A DNA stretch of 34,482 bases from Clostridia bacterium (GTDB lineage: Bacteria > Bacillota > Clostridia > Acetivibrionales > JAFADI01): positions 1-34,482 of the forward strand of contig JAOACY010000095.1 in NCBI GenBank assembly GCA_026417615.1. The letters run 5' to 3'. This document shows, piece by piece, positions 7,267 to 16,806 of this stretch; within the stretch, counting starts at the first letter, position 1, and each line of letters begins with the position of its first letter. Position numbers and translations under genes: made by a program. The notes below the pieces were generated by a model that saw nothing but the letters and a program-made list of their open reading frames with translations, was not told the origin of the DNA and made no database searches.

Positions 7267-8166
7267 GTGGAGGTCTATCTGGATGTACTATTTTTAGAAA
7301 ACGTAGTTATGAATTACCTTATCCTTTTGGTTACAGCCAGATTTTCTAAAGCAAAAACCTCCAGCCTTCGCATGCTTTTGGGCGCTATAGCAGGAGCTTG
7401 TTATGTTTTGGTTCTTCTTTTCAACCAGGATGTTAAGCTGTATTACACTACACTGGCAAAAATAGCACTGTCACTGGCAATGATTGCCATAGTGTTCTCA
7501 CCGGAAAAACCAATGAGCTTTTTTAAGATACTGGCGATTTTTTATTTTTCAACCTTTATTTTTGCAGGCGCAGCTTTTGCTTTTATGTATTTCAATCAAA
7601 CCGGAGGATTTGTAAGAAACGGTATATTATATGATTTTTCTCAGAACAAGCTGACGCTTTTGATTTATTCAATAGTTATGGTTGGCATACTGGTACGAAT
7701 CTTCTGGGAGCTTATACAATATAAATTCGCAAGAGAGAATCTGCTCCTGACATTAAAAATTGCTTTTGAACAAAAGACGATTTCTATTTCAGCCCTGGTT
7801 GATACAGGCAATTCACTCCATGACCCATTAACTGATATGCCGGTCATTGTAGTGGAATATGCTGCCATAAAGGAAGTTTTACCCGGGGATATACAGTATA
7901 TATTTGAACAATCAAAGGAAAACGACCTGGCTGTTGTTACAGAAATAGTTTCCAATTCACGCTGGATGTCACGCTTCAGGCTGATCCCTTTCAGCTCCAT
8001 AGGAAAGGAAAACGGCATGCTGATAGGTTTCAAGCCTGATTATGTTGAAATCGGGGAAACCAGCGACAAAAAGGGAGTAAGCAATGTAATAATTTGCATA
8101 TACAATAAAGTCTTATCAAAAACCGAAAAATACAAGGCATTGTTAAGCCCTGAATTAGTAGCATGA
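7267..8166 (+). CDS. spoIIGA: SpoIIGA, sigma-E processing aspartic protease
   Basis: Membrane protease that removes the pro-sequence of sigma-E in the mother cell after asymmetric division. The chosen start is GTG 7267 (VEVYLDVLFLENVVMNY), which follows GGAGGGG by five bases and matches the family N-terminus; an ATG at 7252 would add five residues but lies upstream of that site. The product has 299 residues. About five hydrophobic segments fill the first 150 residues. The C-terminal half has the aspartic protease motif VDTGNSLHDP and the later SSIGKENGMLIGFKPD. It is followed 24 bases later by sigE, its substrate, the conserved spoIIG operon. Confidence 0.95.
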   Translation: MEVYLDVLFLENVVMNYLILLVTARFSKAKTSSLRMLLGAIAGACYVLVLLFNQDVKLYYTTLAKIALSLAMIAIVFSPEKPMSFFKILAIFYFSTFIFAGAAFAFMYFNQTGGFVRNGILYDFSQNKLTLLIYSIVMVGILVRIFWELIQYKFARENLLLTLKIAFEQKTISISALVDTGNSLHDPLTDMPVIVVEYAAIKEVLPGDIQYIFEQSKENDLAVVTEIVSNSRWMSRFRLIPFSSIGKENGMLIGFKPDYVEIGETSDKKGVSNVIICIYNKVLSKTEKYKALLSPELVA

Positions 8167-8190
8167 ATCAAGTTGAAAGGTGATGAAGAG

Positions 8191-8922
8191 ATGCACTTTT
8201 TTAAGAAGCTCTGTTTGCAACTAAAGATCAATTATCTGAATTTTCTGCGCAAGCTAAAACTGCATAAGTATTCCCCGATTCACTACATCGGCGGAAGCGA
8301 AGCTCTGCCACCTCCTCTTTCAAATGATGAGGAGAATTACCTTCTTAACAAGCTGGAAAACTCTGATTTCGGGGTAAAGACCATATTGATTGAAAGGAAT
8401 CTCAGGTTGGTTGTATACATAGCCAGAAAATTTGAAAACACCGGCATAGGAGTTGAGGATCTTATTTCTATTGGCACGATAGGCCTGATTAAAGCAATTA
8501 ACACCTTTAACCCATCAAAAAATATCAAGCTGGCAACTTATGCTTCGAGGTGCATTGAAAATGAAATACTTATGTATCTCAGGAGAAATAACAGGATAAA
8601 AACGGAAATATCTATAGATGAACCACTCAACATTGACTGGGATGGAAATGAATTGCTGCTTTCTGATATCCTTGGCACGGATAACGACCTTATTCATAGA
8701 AGCATAGAAGATGAGGTAGACAAGGAACTGCTTTGCATGGCTATGAAAAAGCTTTCCGCCCGAGAAAAGAAAATAATGGAATTAAGGTTTGGCCTGAAAT
8801 CGGGTGTTGAGAAGACTCAAAAGGAAGTTGCCGACATGCTTGGCATATCACAGTCATATATATCACGGCTGGAAAAAAGAATAATCAGCCGTCTTAAAAA
8901 GGAAATAAATCGAATGATTTAG
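8191..8922 (+). CDS. sigE: RNA polymerase sporulation sigma factor E (pro-sigma-E)
   Basis: Mother-cell sigma factor of early sporulation. The ATG at 8191 follows AAAGGTGAT with good spacing; a TTG at 8173 would add six residues but overlaps that site. The 243-residue product has the amphipathic pro-sequence ([19 protein letters not shown]) and the conserved segment [14 protein letters not shown] near the SpoIIGA cleavage site. Region 2 ([49 protein letters not shown]) and region 4 ([34 protein letters not shown]) are complete. In many clostridia sigG follows directly; here the next gene is a convergent trmFO, so sigG is not in this window. Confidence 0.97.
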   Translation: MHFFKKLCLQLKINYLNFLRKLKLHKYSPIHYIGGSEALPPPLSNDEENYLLNKLENSDFGVKTILIERNLRLVVYIARKFENTGIGVEDLISIGTIGLIKAINTFNPSKNIKLATYASRCIENEILMYLRRNNRIKTEISIDEPLNIDWDGNELLLSDILGTDNDLIHRSIEDEVDKELLCMAMKKLSAREKKIMELRFGLKSGVEKTQKEVADMLGISQSYISRLEKRIISRLKKEINRMI

Positions 8923-8938
8923 CAATAAGGAATCATTC
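8912..8938. terminator. Hairpin between convergent sigE and trmFO
   Basis: GAATGATT (8912-8919) pairs perfectly with AATCATTC (8931-8938) with an 11-base loop; ATTTTAG follows. The stem overlaps the last sigE codons. It is AT-rich with a poor T run, so it is a weak terminator candidate for either direction. Confidence 0.4.
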
Positions 8939-8981
8939 ATTTTAGATGTCCTTCTGTCAAGGTGCTTTTATAAATCAATTT

Positions 8982-10304
8982 TTAATCCTCTAACAGTTTT
9001 CTGTCTTCAATGATTTGCTTTATATTTGAAAGAGCTCTTTGGGCTATCTCATAGTTCTTTTTTCTCTTATCCCTTATTCTTATATCCATACCTTTCATTA
9101 GTCCGAAATTAACATTCATTGGCTGAAAGTTTTTTATTGACGAATCTGATATGTAGCTGCTTAATGCTCCTATGGCTGTGGTATCGGGAAATACCACAGG
9201 CTCCCTTTCCAAAATCGACATGGCTGCATTGATTCCAGCCGTAAGCCCTGAAGCGGCTGACTCTATATATCCTTCCACTCCTGTTATCTGACCAGCAAAG
9301 TATATATTCCGTCCAGTCTTTAATTTATAGGTGGAGTCAAGGAGCTTTGGAGAATTAATGAAGGTGTTCCTGTGCATCACTCCGTATCTGACAAATTCTG
9401 CATTTTCAAGACCCGGTATCATACCGAATACTCTCTTTTGTTCGGGCCACTTCAAATGGGTTTGAAAACCCACAATATTATAAAGTGTTCCTTCTTTATT
9501 GTCCTGTCTTAGCTGCACAACTGCATATGGCTCCCTTAGGGTATTGGGGTCTGTAAGTCCAACAGGCTTCAATGGGCCGAATCTCATGGTGTCCTTTCCT
9601 CTTTTTGCCATGCTCTCAATAGGCATGCAGCCTTCAAACAGCACTTCCTTCTCAAAGTCTTTCAATGGGGCAAGCTCTGCATTCACAAGCTCATTCCAGA
9701 ATGCTTCATACTGCTGGTTATCCATTGGACAATTTATGTAGTCCTCGCTCCCCCTGCCATAGCGTGCAGCTTTAAAAGCCTTTGACATGTCAATTGATTC
9801 AAATGTCACGATTGGAGCTGCGGCATCAAAAAAGTAAAGGTGCCGTTCTCCGGTAATGCCTGAAATAAACCTTGAAAAGGCTTCTGAAGTCAGGGGACCG
9901 GTTGCAATAATTGTTAAGTCCTCAAAACTTATTTCGCTTATCTCCTTATGAATAACGTTTATATATGAATTATCCTTTATACAGCCGGTAACCATCTGCG
10001 AAAATTTTGTCCTGTCAACTGCCAAAGCACCGCCTGCCGGCACCCTTGTTGCATCTGCGCACTTCATTATAAGAGAATCAAGCAATCTCATTTCCTCTTT
10101 TAAAAGACCGACTGCATTTTCAATCTGATCCGACCTTAGCGAGTTGCTGCACACCAACTCCGCAAAGGTGTCTGAATGATGAGCCGGACTGCGCTTTTCC
10201 GGCTTCATTTCATACAGATTAACCTTTATCCCTCTTCTGGCTATCTGCCATGCAGCCTCGCAGCCTGCAAGCCCGGCTCCTATAACATTTATTGCTTTTA
10301 CCAT
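8982..10304 (-). CDS. trmFO: TrmFO, folate-dependent tRNA (uracil-54-C5-)-methyltransferase
   Basis: FAD enzyme that makes ribothymidine at position 54 of tRNA using methylenetetrahydrofolate as carbon donor. The 440-residue length is normal. It has the N-terminal FAD-binding motif [12 protein letters not shown], the family block [13 protein letters not shown] (Cys52), and [16 protein letters not shown], which places a cysteine at 226, the position of the catalytic Cys226 of the B. subtilis enzyme. The C-terminal FAD motif is [19 protein letters not shown]. The ATG at 10304 follows AAGGAATAAAG. It lies 24 bases after topA in the same direction, the order dprA-topA-trmFO also found in Bacillus, and is probably co-transcribed. 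Confidence 0.97.
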   Translation of the reverse strand: MVKAINVIGAGLAGCEAAWQIARRGIKVNLYEMKPEKRSPAHHSDTFAELVCSNSLRSDQIENAVGLLKEEMRLLDSLIMKCADATRVPAGGALAVDRTKFSQMVTGCIKDNSYINVIHKEISEISFEDLTIIATGPLTSEAFSRFISGITGERHLYFFDAAAPIVTFESIDMSKAFKAARYGRGSEDYINCPMDNQQYEAFWNELVNAELAPLKDFEKEVLFEGCMPIESMAKRGKDTMRFGPLKPVGLTDPNTLREPYAVVQLRQDNKEGTLYNIVGFQTHLKWPEQKRVFGMIPGLENAEFVRYGVMHRNTFINSPKLLDSTYKLKTGRNIYFAGQITGVEGYIESAASGLTAGINAAMSILEREPVVFPDTTAIGALSSYISDSSIKNFQPMNVNFGLMKGMDIRIRDKRKKNYEIAQRALSNIKQIIEDRKLLED

Positions 10305-10328
10305 CTTTATTCCTTCTTTGTTTATTTA

Positions 10329-12404
10329 CTATTCCTTCACATACTTGCATGCTTCGTTTCCGCATTTGACCTGAGACTTTTTGCCTGAAAACTTTTTAAC
10401 AAGAAAGCTTCCGCATTCGGGGCAGTTTTCACGTATCGGGGTGTCCCATGTCATATAGCTGCAGGCGGGATTCTTCTCGCATCCATAATATTTTCTGCCT
10501 TTTTTCGTCTTTTTAACCATAACCTTTGCACCGCATTTGGGGCAGTTCACACCCGCCTCTTCAAGAAGCGGCCTTGCATTTCTGCATTCCGGAAAGCCTG
10601 GGCACGCAAGAAATTTTCCATATCGTCCATGCTTTATAACCATGTTTCTCCCGCACTTTTCGCACTTTACATCCGTCTCTTCATCCTTCAGCTCTACATG
10701 TCCAATCCTTGTCTCCGCATCCTTCAAAACATCAATAAACCTTGTGTAGAAATCCCCCATCACATCAACCCATTTTCTTTCCCCGTCTTCAACATCGTCC
10801 AGGGTTTTCTCCATTTGAGCTGTGAATTGGATGTCCACAATATCCTTAAAGTGGTTTTTCATGATATCTGTAACAATTTTACCAAGCTCTGTAGGAACAA
10901 GGAGCTTTTTATCTTTCTCCACATATCCTCTTGCAAGTATTGTTGAAATAGTTGGAGCGTAGGTACTCGGTCTTCCAATACCCTTTTCCTCAAGGGCCTT
11001 AACCAGAGTGGCTTCAGTATACCTTGGCGGAGGCTGCGTAAAATGCTGCTTGCTGTCAAGCTTCTTCAGCGCAAGCTCTTCACCCTCTGAAAGTTCTGGA
11101 ATATAGGAGTCACCTTCTTCAGTCTCGTCGTCCTTACCCTCGATATACACTGCCATAAAACCCTGGAATCTTATCTTAGAGCCGTTAGCCTTGAAAATGT
11201 AGCCTCCGGCCTCAATATCCACCGCCAGGGTATCATATATTGCACAAGCCATCTGGCTTGCCAAAAACCGCTCCCATATCAATTTGTACAGCTTGAACTG
11301 GTCATTTGTAAGAGAATCCTTTATGGAAGACGGATCCATGCTGACATAGGTCGGCCTGATAGCTTCGTGGGCGTCCTGGGAAACAGACTTGTTCTTAAAC
11401 ACTCTGACTTCCTCGGGAACATATCTTGACCCATACTTTTCATTTATATAGCCTCTTGCTTCCTGCTGAGCTTCAGAAGAAATTCTGGTGGAATCCGTAC
11501 GGATATACGTTACCAGACCAACAGCGCCATGTCCTTTGATATCAAGCCCTTCATAAAGCTGCTGTGCCACCATCATGGTTTTTTTTGTTGTGAACCCCAG
11601 CTTTCTGGATGCTTCCTGCTGCAAGGTGCTTGTTATGAAAGGAGGTGCAGGCGATTTTTTCTTCTCCCCCTGCTTAACCTTTTGTACAATGAACTTTTTG
11701 TTATCCAGAGCTTTTATTATTTCGTTTACCTGCCGTTCATCCTTAAGCTCAACCTTCTCCTGTGCCGTCCCGTAAAATTTTGCATCGAAAGCATCTTTGG
11801 ATGCCTTTTTTGTGAGCTTCGCACCTAAAGTCCAGTATTCCTCCGGAACAAACTTTTCAATTTCCTCTTCACGGTCGCAAATAAGCCTTGTAGCCACAGA
11901 CTGTACCCTTCCGGCACTCAAGCCCTTTCTGACCTTCTTCCAAAGCAGCGGGCTGATCTTATAGCCCACTATCCTGTCCAAAACTCTTCGCGCCTGCTGA
12001 GCATCAACCAGATCCATATCGATTTTTCTCGGAGATTTAATTGCGTTTTTTACGGCATTCTTCGTAATTTCATTAAAGGTAATCCTGCACTCTTTCTCGT
12101 CATCTATATTCAACAGATTTGCAAGATGCCAGGAAATAGCCTCTCCTTCTCGGTCAGGGTCGGTTGCCAGAAAGACCTTTTTGGCATTTTTGGCTTCTTT
12201 TTTCAGCTTGTTTATCAAATCCCCCTTGCCTCGTATGGTAATATACTTTGGTTCAAAGCCCTTATCAATGTCAACACCTATCTGACTTTTGGGCAGATCC
12301 CTTACATGACCCATTGAAGCTTCAATTTTATATTCCTTGCCAAGAAACTTTCCAATAGTCTTGGCCTTTGCAGGAGACTCAACTATTACAAGATATTCTG
12401 CCAT
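10329..12404 (-). CDS. topA: DNA topoisomerase I (type IA)
   Basis: Relaxes negative supercoils by cutting one strand. The 691-residue protein starts at ATG 12404 behind GGAGGAATGAG. The TOPRIM domain has Glu9 (VIVESPAKAKT) and Asp82/Asp84 (TDPDREGEA). The active-site tyrosine is Tyr300 in LVTYIRTDSTR. Three C-terminal Cys4 zinc ribbons follow: CEKCG with CPGFPEC, CPKCG with CEKNPAC, and CPECG with CGNEAC. That is the usual length and zinc-ribbon count for Firmicutes TopA. It lies between dprA and trmFO, all reading the same way, with about 156 bases to dprA, in which I see no clear terminator. Confidence 0.97.
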   Translation of the reverse strand: MAEYLVIVESPAKAKTIGKFLGKEYKIEASMGHVRDLPKSQIGVDIDKGFEPKYITIRGKGDLINKLKKEAKNAKKVFLATDPDREGEAISWHLANLLNIDDEKECRITFNEITKNAVKNAIKSPRKIDMDLVDAQQARRVLDRIVGYKISPLLWKKVRKGLSAGRVQSVATRLICDREEEIEKFVPEEYWTLGAKLTKKASKDAFDAKFYGTAQEKVELKDERQVNEIIKALDNKKFIVQKVKQGEKKKSPAPPFITSTLQQEASRKLGFTTKKTMMVAQQLYEGLDIKGHGAVGLVTYIRTDSTRISSEAQQEARGYINEKYGSRYVPEEVRVFKNKSVSQDAHEAIRPTYVSMDPSSIKDSLTNDQFKLYKLIWERFLASQMACAIYDTLAVDIEAGGYIFKANGSKIRFQGFMAVYIEGKDDETEEGDSYIPELSEGEELALKKLDSKQHFTQPPPRYTEATLVKALEEKGIGRPSTYAPTISTILARGYVEKDKKLLVPTELGKIVTDIMKNHFKDIVDIQFTAQMEKTLDDVEDGERKWVDVMGDFYTRFIDVLKDAETRIGHVELKDEETDVKCEKCGRNMVIKHGRYGKFLACPGFPECRNARPLLEEAGVNCPKCGAKVMVKKTKKGRKYYGCEKNPACSYMTWDTPIRENCPECGSFLVKKFSGKKSQVKCGNEACKYVKE

Positions 12405-12560
12405 CTCATTCCTCCAAAAATTTTCTATGTCAGTTCCTTAAATATATTAACACATTTTTTGAATAAATCTATACTTAATTTATCTTAACCTATATATATA
12501 TGCTGCAATAAAATCCTGCGCAAGGGAAAAGCGTTTGTCCAAAGGCACTTCAATTTGCAT

Positions 12561-13670
12561 TTAATCCAATAGCTTGTATATCTTCCCTGGAAGCTGTTCA
12601 ACAAGCCCTTTCAGCTCAAGTACAATCACCAGTGAATTAATTGACTGTATTGGCATTTTGCACTTCAAAGCAAGCAAATCAATATGAAGCGGTTCATTTG
12701 CCAATGCTTCAAGGATGGCCTGCTCATCAGAATCAAGCCCGTTGAACCTCCTTGCGTTAGATTTTGAAGTATGCTGGCAGCTCTTTTTGTGTGCTTCATT
12801 ATAACAACCTATTTCTTCAAGTATGTCATCTATGGAAGTTACTATTTTAGCACCTTCCTTTATTAAACGGTTTGTACCTCTGCTGTTAAGGCTGTTCATA
12901 TTTCCCGGGACAGCAAACACATCCCTTCCCTGTTCAAGCGCTAAATCAGCGGTTATCAGAGAACCGCTCTTTTCACCTGCTTCAATAACTGCCACTCCCA
13001 TTGAAAGACCGCTTATAATCCTGTTTCTGGCCGGGAAGTTTCCGGGAAACGGCTGGACACCCGGAGCATATTCAGACAGCACAGCGCCTGACATTATGAT
13101 ATCATTCATAAGTCTTTCGTTTTCAGGGGGATATACCACATCAAGGCCGCAGCCTAATACCGCTATTGTCCTTCCTCCAGCCTTTAAAGCTCCTCTATGG
13201 GCATAGGAATCCACCCCTCTTGCCATTCCGCTGACAACCGCAATACCTCTGGCCGAGAGCTCACAGGCAATTCTTTCGGCCATATCGAGACCATACCTGG
13301 TAGCCTTTCTTGAACCCACAACTGCTACCATGCTTTCATCAGGAACAAGCTTACCCTTTTTATATAATACAACAGGAGGGTCATAAATATTCTTCAGATA
13401 CCATGGATAAGTTTCATCCTGTATGGTTATTACATCAATTCCGTTTTTATATATGTCTTCAAAATGCTTTTCCGCCGCCTTGCGGTATTTCATGTCCACA
13501 ATACGCGCAACACACTCTTCTGATAAAAAGCCCAGCCTTCTTAATTCCTCTCCGCGTGCATACCAAATATTCTCAGGATTACCCAGGTGCTCCAAAAGCA
13601 TTTTTCTCTTAACAGGTCCGATTTTTGGAATACTGCTGAGCCATATCCAGTATTTCAAATTTTTCGCCAT
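12561..13670 (-). CDS. dprA: DprA, DNA-processing protein
   Basis: Binds incoming single-stranded DNA and loads RecA during natural transformation; also present in many clostridia with no shown competence. The protein has 369 residues. An N-terminal helix-hairpin-helix region (IPKIGPVKRKMLLEHLG) precedes the Rossmann-fold core with VAVVGSRKATRYG, VSGMARGVDSYAHRGAL, IAVLGCGLDVVYPPEN, FPARNRIISGLS and EAGEKSGSLITADLALEQGR. A short C-terminal winged-helix domain (DSDEQAILEALANEP) is the DML1-like part. The ATG at 13670 follows GAGGGAGT closely. It begins the dprA-topA-trmFO run. The 385 bases before 14056 hold repeat copy A and the promoter of the next gene. Confidence 0.95.
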   Translation of the reverse strand: MAKNLKYWIWLSSIPKIGPVKRKMLLEHLGNPENIWYARGEELRRLGFLSEECVARIVDMKYRKAAEKHFEDIYKNGIDVITIQDETYPWYLKNIYDPPVVLYKKGKLVPDESMVAVVGSRKATRYGLDMAERIACELSARGIAVVSGMARGVDSYAHRGALKAGGRTIAVLGCGLDVVYPPENERLMNDIIMSGAVLSEYAPGVQPFPGNFPARNRIISGLSMGVAVIEAGEKSGSLITADLALEQGRDVFAVPGNMNSLNSRGTNRLIKEGAKIVTSIDDILEEIGCYNEAHKKSCQHTSKSNARRFNGLDSDEQAILEALANEPLHIDLLALKCKMPIQSINSLVIVLELKGLVEQLPGKIYKLLD

Positions 13671-13767
13671 ACTCCCTCACATATCTTAATATTCAATTTC
13701 AGCCTGTTTTTGTCTGCTAATTATATCACAGCAAAACATTTTTTTACAACTATCATTATTAAAGCAA

Positions 13768-13886
13768 TGTGTTTATTTTATGATAATGTCCATCTTGTTA
13801 AATATTTTGATAAAATGTCATTATGGAAAGCAAGGTATACTATCTTATGTCACAAGAACAGCTAAACAGATATACCTTTCATAGAG
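13768..13886 (+). repeat. Direct repeat copy A: 5' end of an ISNCY-type element
   Basis: These 119 bases recur at 16807-16924 with one base missing and one substitution. They include ATGATAATGTC (13780-13790), a likely terminal repeat, and the start of a transposase frame reading MSQEQLNRYTFHR. An ACACTGTCAT at 13893-13902 resembles the inverted other end, so this could be a 124-bp solo-end derivative. Confidence 0.8.
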
Positions 13887-13941
13887 CGGAATACACTGTC
13901 ATGCTTATCTTTATGTAATTTGAATTCTTGAAAAATAAAGC

Positions 13942-14008
13942 GTAAATTAATATTATAATATGATAATTTTGTTATTATATTGTATAATTTACATTAATGT
14001 TATATAAT
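13942..14008 (+). promoter_or_regulatory. Promoter region of the SH3 protein gene with an AT-rich dyad
   Basis: TATAAT at 14003-14008 lies 17 bases after TTGTAT (13980-13985), a weak -35. Overlapping it is an imperfect palindrome closed by GTAAATTA (13942-13949) and TAATTTAC (13985-13992), which could be an operator. The assignment is moderate because the whole stretch is very AT-rich. Confidence 0.4.
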
Positions 14009-14055
14009 TACACTTGTCAATACAGTTGCTTAACTAATTTTTACGGAGGTAATTT

Positions 14056-14439
14056 ATGAACATTTTTAGGAAAATAGTTATTTTCTCCCTAATGCTTTGC
14101 TTGATATTTGCATTTACAGCAAATAGTTATGCAAAAACTGACGAAAAAATGATTAATTTCGGTGTTTCGGATAAAATCCATACAAACGGAGAAGTTCAAC
14201 CTTGTTTTGTTTCTCCAAACCCTCCAAGTCCTGGATATGTGGGATATTGTGCTGTAACTGCTGAACCATATTTAAATGTAAGAAGCGGACCAGGAACAAG
14301 CTATTCAGTAATTGGTACTGCTCTATATGGTGATTGGGTATACGTTGTTCAGGTCAGAACCGATGGCTGGACAAAAATTCAAAGCCCATTTGGTGGTTAT
14401 GGATATGTCTCTACTGCATACCTATCAGTATTAAATTAA
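14056..14439 (+). CDS. Secreted single-SH3b-domain protein
   Basis: A 127-residue protein, ATG at 14056 after ACGGAGG. A signal peptide (MNIFRKIVIFSLMLCLIFAF) ends after SYA near residue 26. Residues 65-127 are one bacterial SH3 (SH3b/SH3_3) domain with the diagnostic LNVRSGPGTSYSVIGTAL and later DGWTKIQSPFGGYGYV. SH3b domains usually bind peptidoglycan, often as targeting modules of cell-wall hydrolases; here no catalytic domain is attached. It converges on the M56 sensor gene and lies in the segment between the two direct repeats. A function in sensing or modifying wall, linked to the BlaI/M56 pair, is inference from position. Confidence 0.85.
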   Translation: MNIFRKIVIFSLMLCLIFAFTANSYAKTDEKMINFGVSDKIHTNGEVQPCFVSPNPPSPGYVGYCAVTAEPYLNVRSGPGTSYSVIGTALYGDWVYVVQVRTDGWTKIQSPFGGYGYVSTAYLSVLN

Positions 14440-14479
14440 GTGTTGAGCTATAACCAATATTAAAAGCAACAAATTGGCA

Positions 14480-14515
14480 CAACAGGGGCTATTGTTATTA
14501 TAGCCCTTGTTGTTT
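14480..14515. terminator. Bidirectional terminator between the SH3 gene and the M56 gene
   Basis: CAACAGGGGCTAT (14480-14492) pairs with ATAGCCCTTGTTG (14500-14512) with a single G-U wobble and a seven-base loop, followed by TTT. It serves the two convergent genes. Confidence 0.8.
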
Positions 14516-14537
14516 AATACTCTGACAGTTAATAACT

Positions 14538-16355
14538 TTATTGCATCACCGCTGCTATTGCTGATGTATTCATATCGTCCTCTGAAGTAATAATCTTGTT
14601 ATCAAAATACATTACTGCTTTAGCAGTACAAACAAAGTGAGCCGCAGTTACTGCATCAAGCTTTTTCATTATATTCTGCAAAGAAGAAAGTTTTATACCA
14701 GGTATGCTTTTATCAAAAGAATTTATTGCCAATAGGATTATTTTACCCTCGCTTGTTTGTCCAATTGCCGTACGGTTACTTACCCCCCATGAATCTTTAT
14801 ATTCGGACTTACTCGGTTCAACATCCATATTTAATGGCATGGCTGTATCTATTGCTTCTTTAACGTTTAAAACTTCAAGCTCACGAATTGAATAATCTCC
14901 AACCAATAATTTACCATCATTGGTTATTGCTGCAAATTTTTTCTTAATATCATTTTCCAGTGATGAATTGTAAGCCAACTTTCCATTATGTATTATTGCT
15001 GTTATGTTTGATTCCCTGTCTGGAGGTTTTAGTAAATCATTACCAATGTTTACTGCTGCTTTTACATTGAAATCTTTTGACAATTGAAATGTATTCTTTG
15101 ATGGTTTGATACTGCTTCCATTTACAAAGCCAACTCTTCCAGGTTCCTTAATTATTAGTGCCTTTCCAACACATTCTTTGTCAACAATATCAATTATTTT
15201 TATATCATCATTAGCTTGGATTTTGCTTTGTGCAACCATTCTATCTTCTTCCTTAAGCATTTTTACATAACCGGCATTATCCTTATTGATAAATTTGGGT
15301 ATAGAATTTGACAAAAGCACAACTCCAACAGCAAGAATTATGAAAATCGTCAAAAATGTAGCAGCAATACTTTTCTTCTTATATTTTAGTATTCCTGTTA
15401 CCCTGCTTTTAATATTACTTTGGCCAAAGGCAGAAAACCCTCCGTTTAGAAGAGTATTTTGCCATGCAGCAAAGTTTATCAGAGTGAATGCATATTCAAT
15501 TCTGATATCTTCTTTACTTATTGACATGACTTTTTCATCGCAAGCCATTTCGATATCTTTTATGTATTGCAGAAAACTTAACCAAACTAATGGATTGAAC
15601 CAATGTATACATAATGCTAATATTGAGAGAGGTTTTACAATATAATCAAGTCTTTTTATATGCACGAGTTCATGGGCAAGTATGTACCTTAATGAAATAT
15701 TATTTTTTTCATTGTTTTCCACAAGGAAAAGTGGCAACACTATCCTAGGACTAATTAATCCAAAAACAAATGGTGTATTCACCCTTTCGGAAACAAACAC
15801 AGGTATTATCTTTCTAAATTTCAATTTAATGCACAATTCATCCACAATATTCAATTCCTTATACAATATTGCAGTTGAAATTAAATTCTTTGTTTTCAAA
15901 TATGACATTAAATTAATCAAAATAAAAACAATTACTCCAAATATCCACAATAGTTGAATAATGGTTACGGTTAAAGAAAGGACGTGCCTTTCTGAATTAG
16001 AAAAAACTAATAGAGTCGAATTTTCAGTTGTACTATTGGTATTCTCAGGAATATTATTAAAGGATTGTGTTTGATTTGTTCCATTTGGACCATGAATAAA
16101 GTTCATTGTAGTAATAACTTCAGATTTACTGGTGCTATTATCTTGGTAAGTAGAAGGAATAATATTAAATATGCTGAAAATTGATGGAAAAGAAATCGGA
16201 ACCAATAACCTTATAAGGACTATTAGCCATAAGGTATATCCATATATACTATTTAGCTTTTTGTAGAAAACTAATCTAAATAAAAATATGGCAACAATAA
16301 CTATTGCGGATGAAAAGGTCATATTAACAACAGCAACAAAAACATTTTCCAGCAT
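14538..16355 (-). CDS. BlaR1-like M56 metalloprotease sensor with a degenerate phosphodiester-glycosidase-like ectodomain
   Basis: A 605-residue membrane protein. The first 350 residues are a BlaR1/MecR1-type module: transmembrane segments near 13-30, 40-60 and 130-150, the zinc motif HELVH (228-232), a candidate third ligand in DIEMACDE (Glu269), and a last transmembrane helix 331-349. In BlaR1 the following domain binds penicillin; here residues 350-605 have none of its SxxK or KTG motifs. They instead resemble the phosphodiester glycosidase (NAGPA/DUF2233) fold: ITAIIHNGKLAYN, FAAITNDGKLLVG, NRTAIGQTSEGKIILLAI. The usual glycine-rich catalytic block after the last strand (LNLDGGGS type) is replaced by AAHFVCTAKAVMYF, so it is probably a binding domain. 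It starts two bases after the blaI stop, one operon. Confidence 0.8.
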   Translation of the reverse strand: MLENVFVAVVNMTFSSAIVIVAIFLFRLVFYKKLNSIYGYTLWLIVLIRLLVPISFPSIFSIFNIIPSTYQDNSTSKSEVITTMNFIHGPNGTNQTQSFNNIPENTNSTTENSTLLVFSNSERHVLSLTVTIIQLLWIFGVIVFILINLMSYLKTKNLISTAILYKELNIVDELCIKLKFRKIIPVFVSERVNTPFVFGLISPRIVLPLFLVENNEKNNISLRYILAHELVHIKRLDYIVKPLSILALCIHWFNPLVWLSFLQYIKDIEMACDEKVMSISKEDIRIEYAFTLINFAAWQNTLLNGGFSAFGQSNIKSRVTGILKYKKKSIAATFLTIFIILAVGVVLLSNSIPKFINKDNAGYVKMLKEEDRMVAQSKIQANDDIKIIDIVDKECVGKALIIKEPGRVGFVNGSSIKPSKNTFQLSKDFNVKAAVNIGNDLLKPPDRESNITAIIHNGKLAYNSSLENDIKKKFAAITNDGKLLVGDYSIRELEVLNVKEAIDTAMPLNMDVEPSKSEYKDSWGVSNRTAIGQTSEGKIILLAINSFDKSIPGIKLSSLQNIMKKLDAVTAAHFVCTAKAVMYFDNKIITSEDDMNTSAIAAVMQ

Positions 16356-16357
16356 AT

Positions 16358-16726
16358 CTACACCCCATCTCTAGACTGATCATCTATTATTCTTCGTAGT
16401 TCAGTGATTTCATCATTGGTTAATTTTTCTTTTTGTAGGAAGGTTGCAAAAAACAATTTTAATGAACCATCATAAACATTACCAATATGTTGCTCAGTTT
16501 TAGCGATCATTATTTGCTCCTTATTAACCAGAGGTGACACTACTGAGTTATCATTCGTTATTGCACCGCGCTCACATAATCGGCGAATAACTGTGTAAGT
16601 AGTAGATTTCTTCCATCCAAGCTCTTCATTGGCTATCCTTACAAGTTCTTGACTTTTTATGGATCCGTTTTTCCAAATTATATTCATAAATCTATACTCG
16701 GCATCGAATATTTTTATATTAGTCAC
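16358..16726 (-). CDS. BlaI/MecI/CopY-family repressor
   Basis: A winged-helix repressor cleaved or released when the partner M56 protease is activated. The likely start is GTG 16726 (MTNIKIFDAEYRFMNIIW), eight bases after GGAGG; an in-frame ATG at 16741 overlaps that site and is less likely. The product has 122 residues, normal for the family. The helix-turn-helix is ELVRIANEELGWKKSTTYTVIRRLCERG, here split as ELVRIANEEL and KKSTTYTVIRRL, followed by the dimerisation helices including ELRRIIDDQ. It lies directly upstream of the M56 gene with a two-base gap. Its own promoter contains a perfect dyad, suggesting autorepression. Confidence 0.92.
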   Translation of the reverse strand: MTNIKIFDAEYRFMNIIWKNGSIKSQELVRIANEELGWKKSTTYTVIRRLCERGAITNDNSVVSPLVNKEQIMIAKTEQHIGNVYDGSLKLFFATFLQKEKLTNDEITELRRIIDDQSRDGV

Positions 16727-16765
16727 AGGAAATTCCTCCATTTAATAGCTTAAATTTATAAACCC

Positions 16766-16794
16766 AGTTTAATCCATTAAACCTAATTTGTCAA
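16766..16794 (-). promoter_or_regulatory. blaI promoter with operator dyad
   Basis: On the minus strand TTGACA (16794-16789), a 17-base spacer and TAAACT (16771-16766). The perfect dyad GTTTAAT-CC-ATTAAAC (plus-strand 16767-16782) sits in the spacer and over the -10, so a bound BlaI dimer would block polymerase. BlaI-family operators are short dyads of this size; this particular sequence is inferred. Confidence 0.65.
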
Positions 16795-16806
16795 TACTTA
16801 ATTTGT

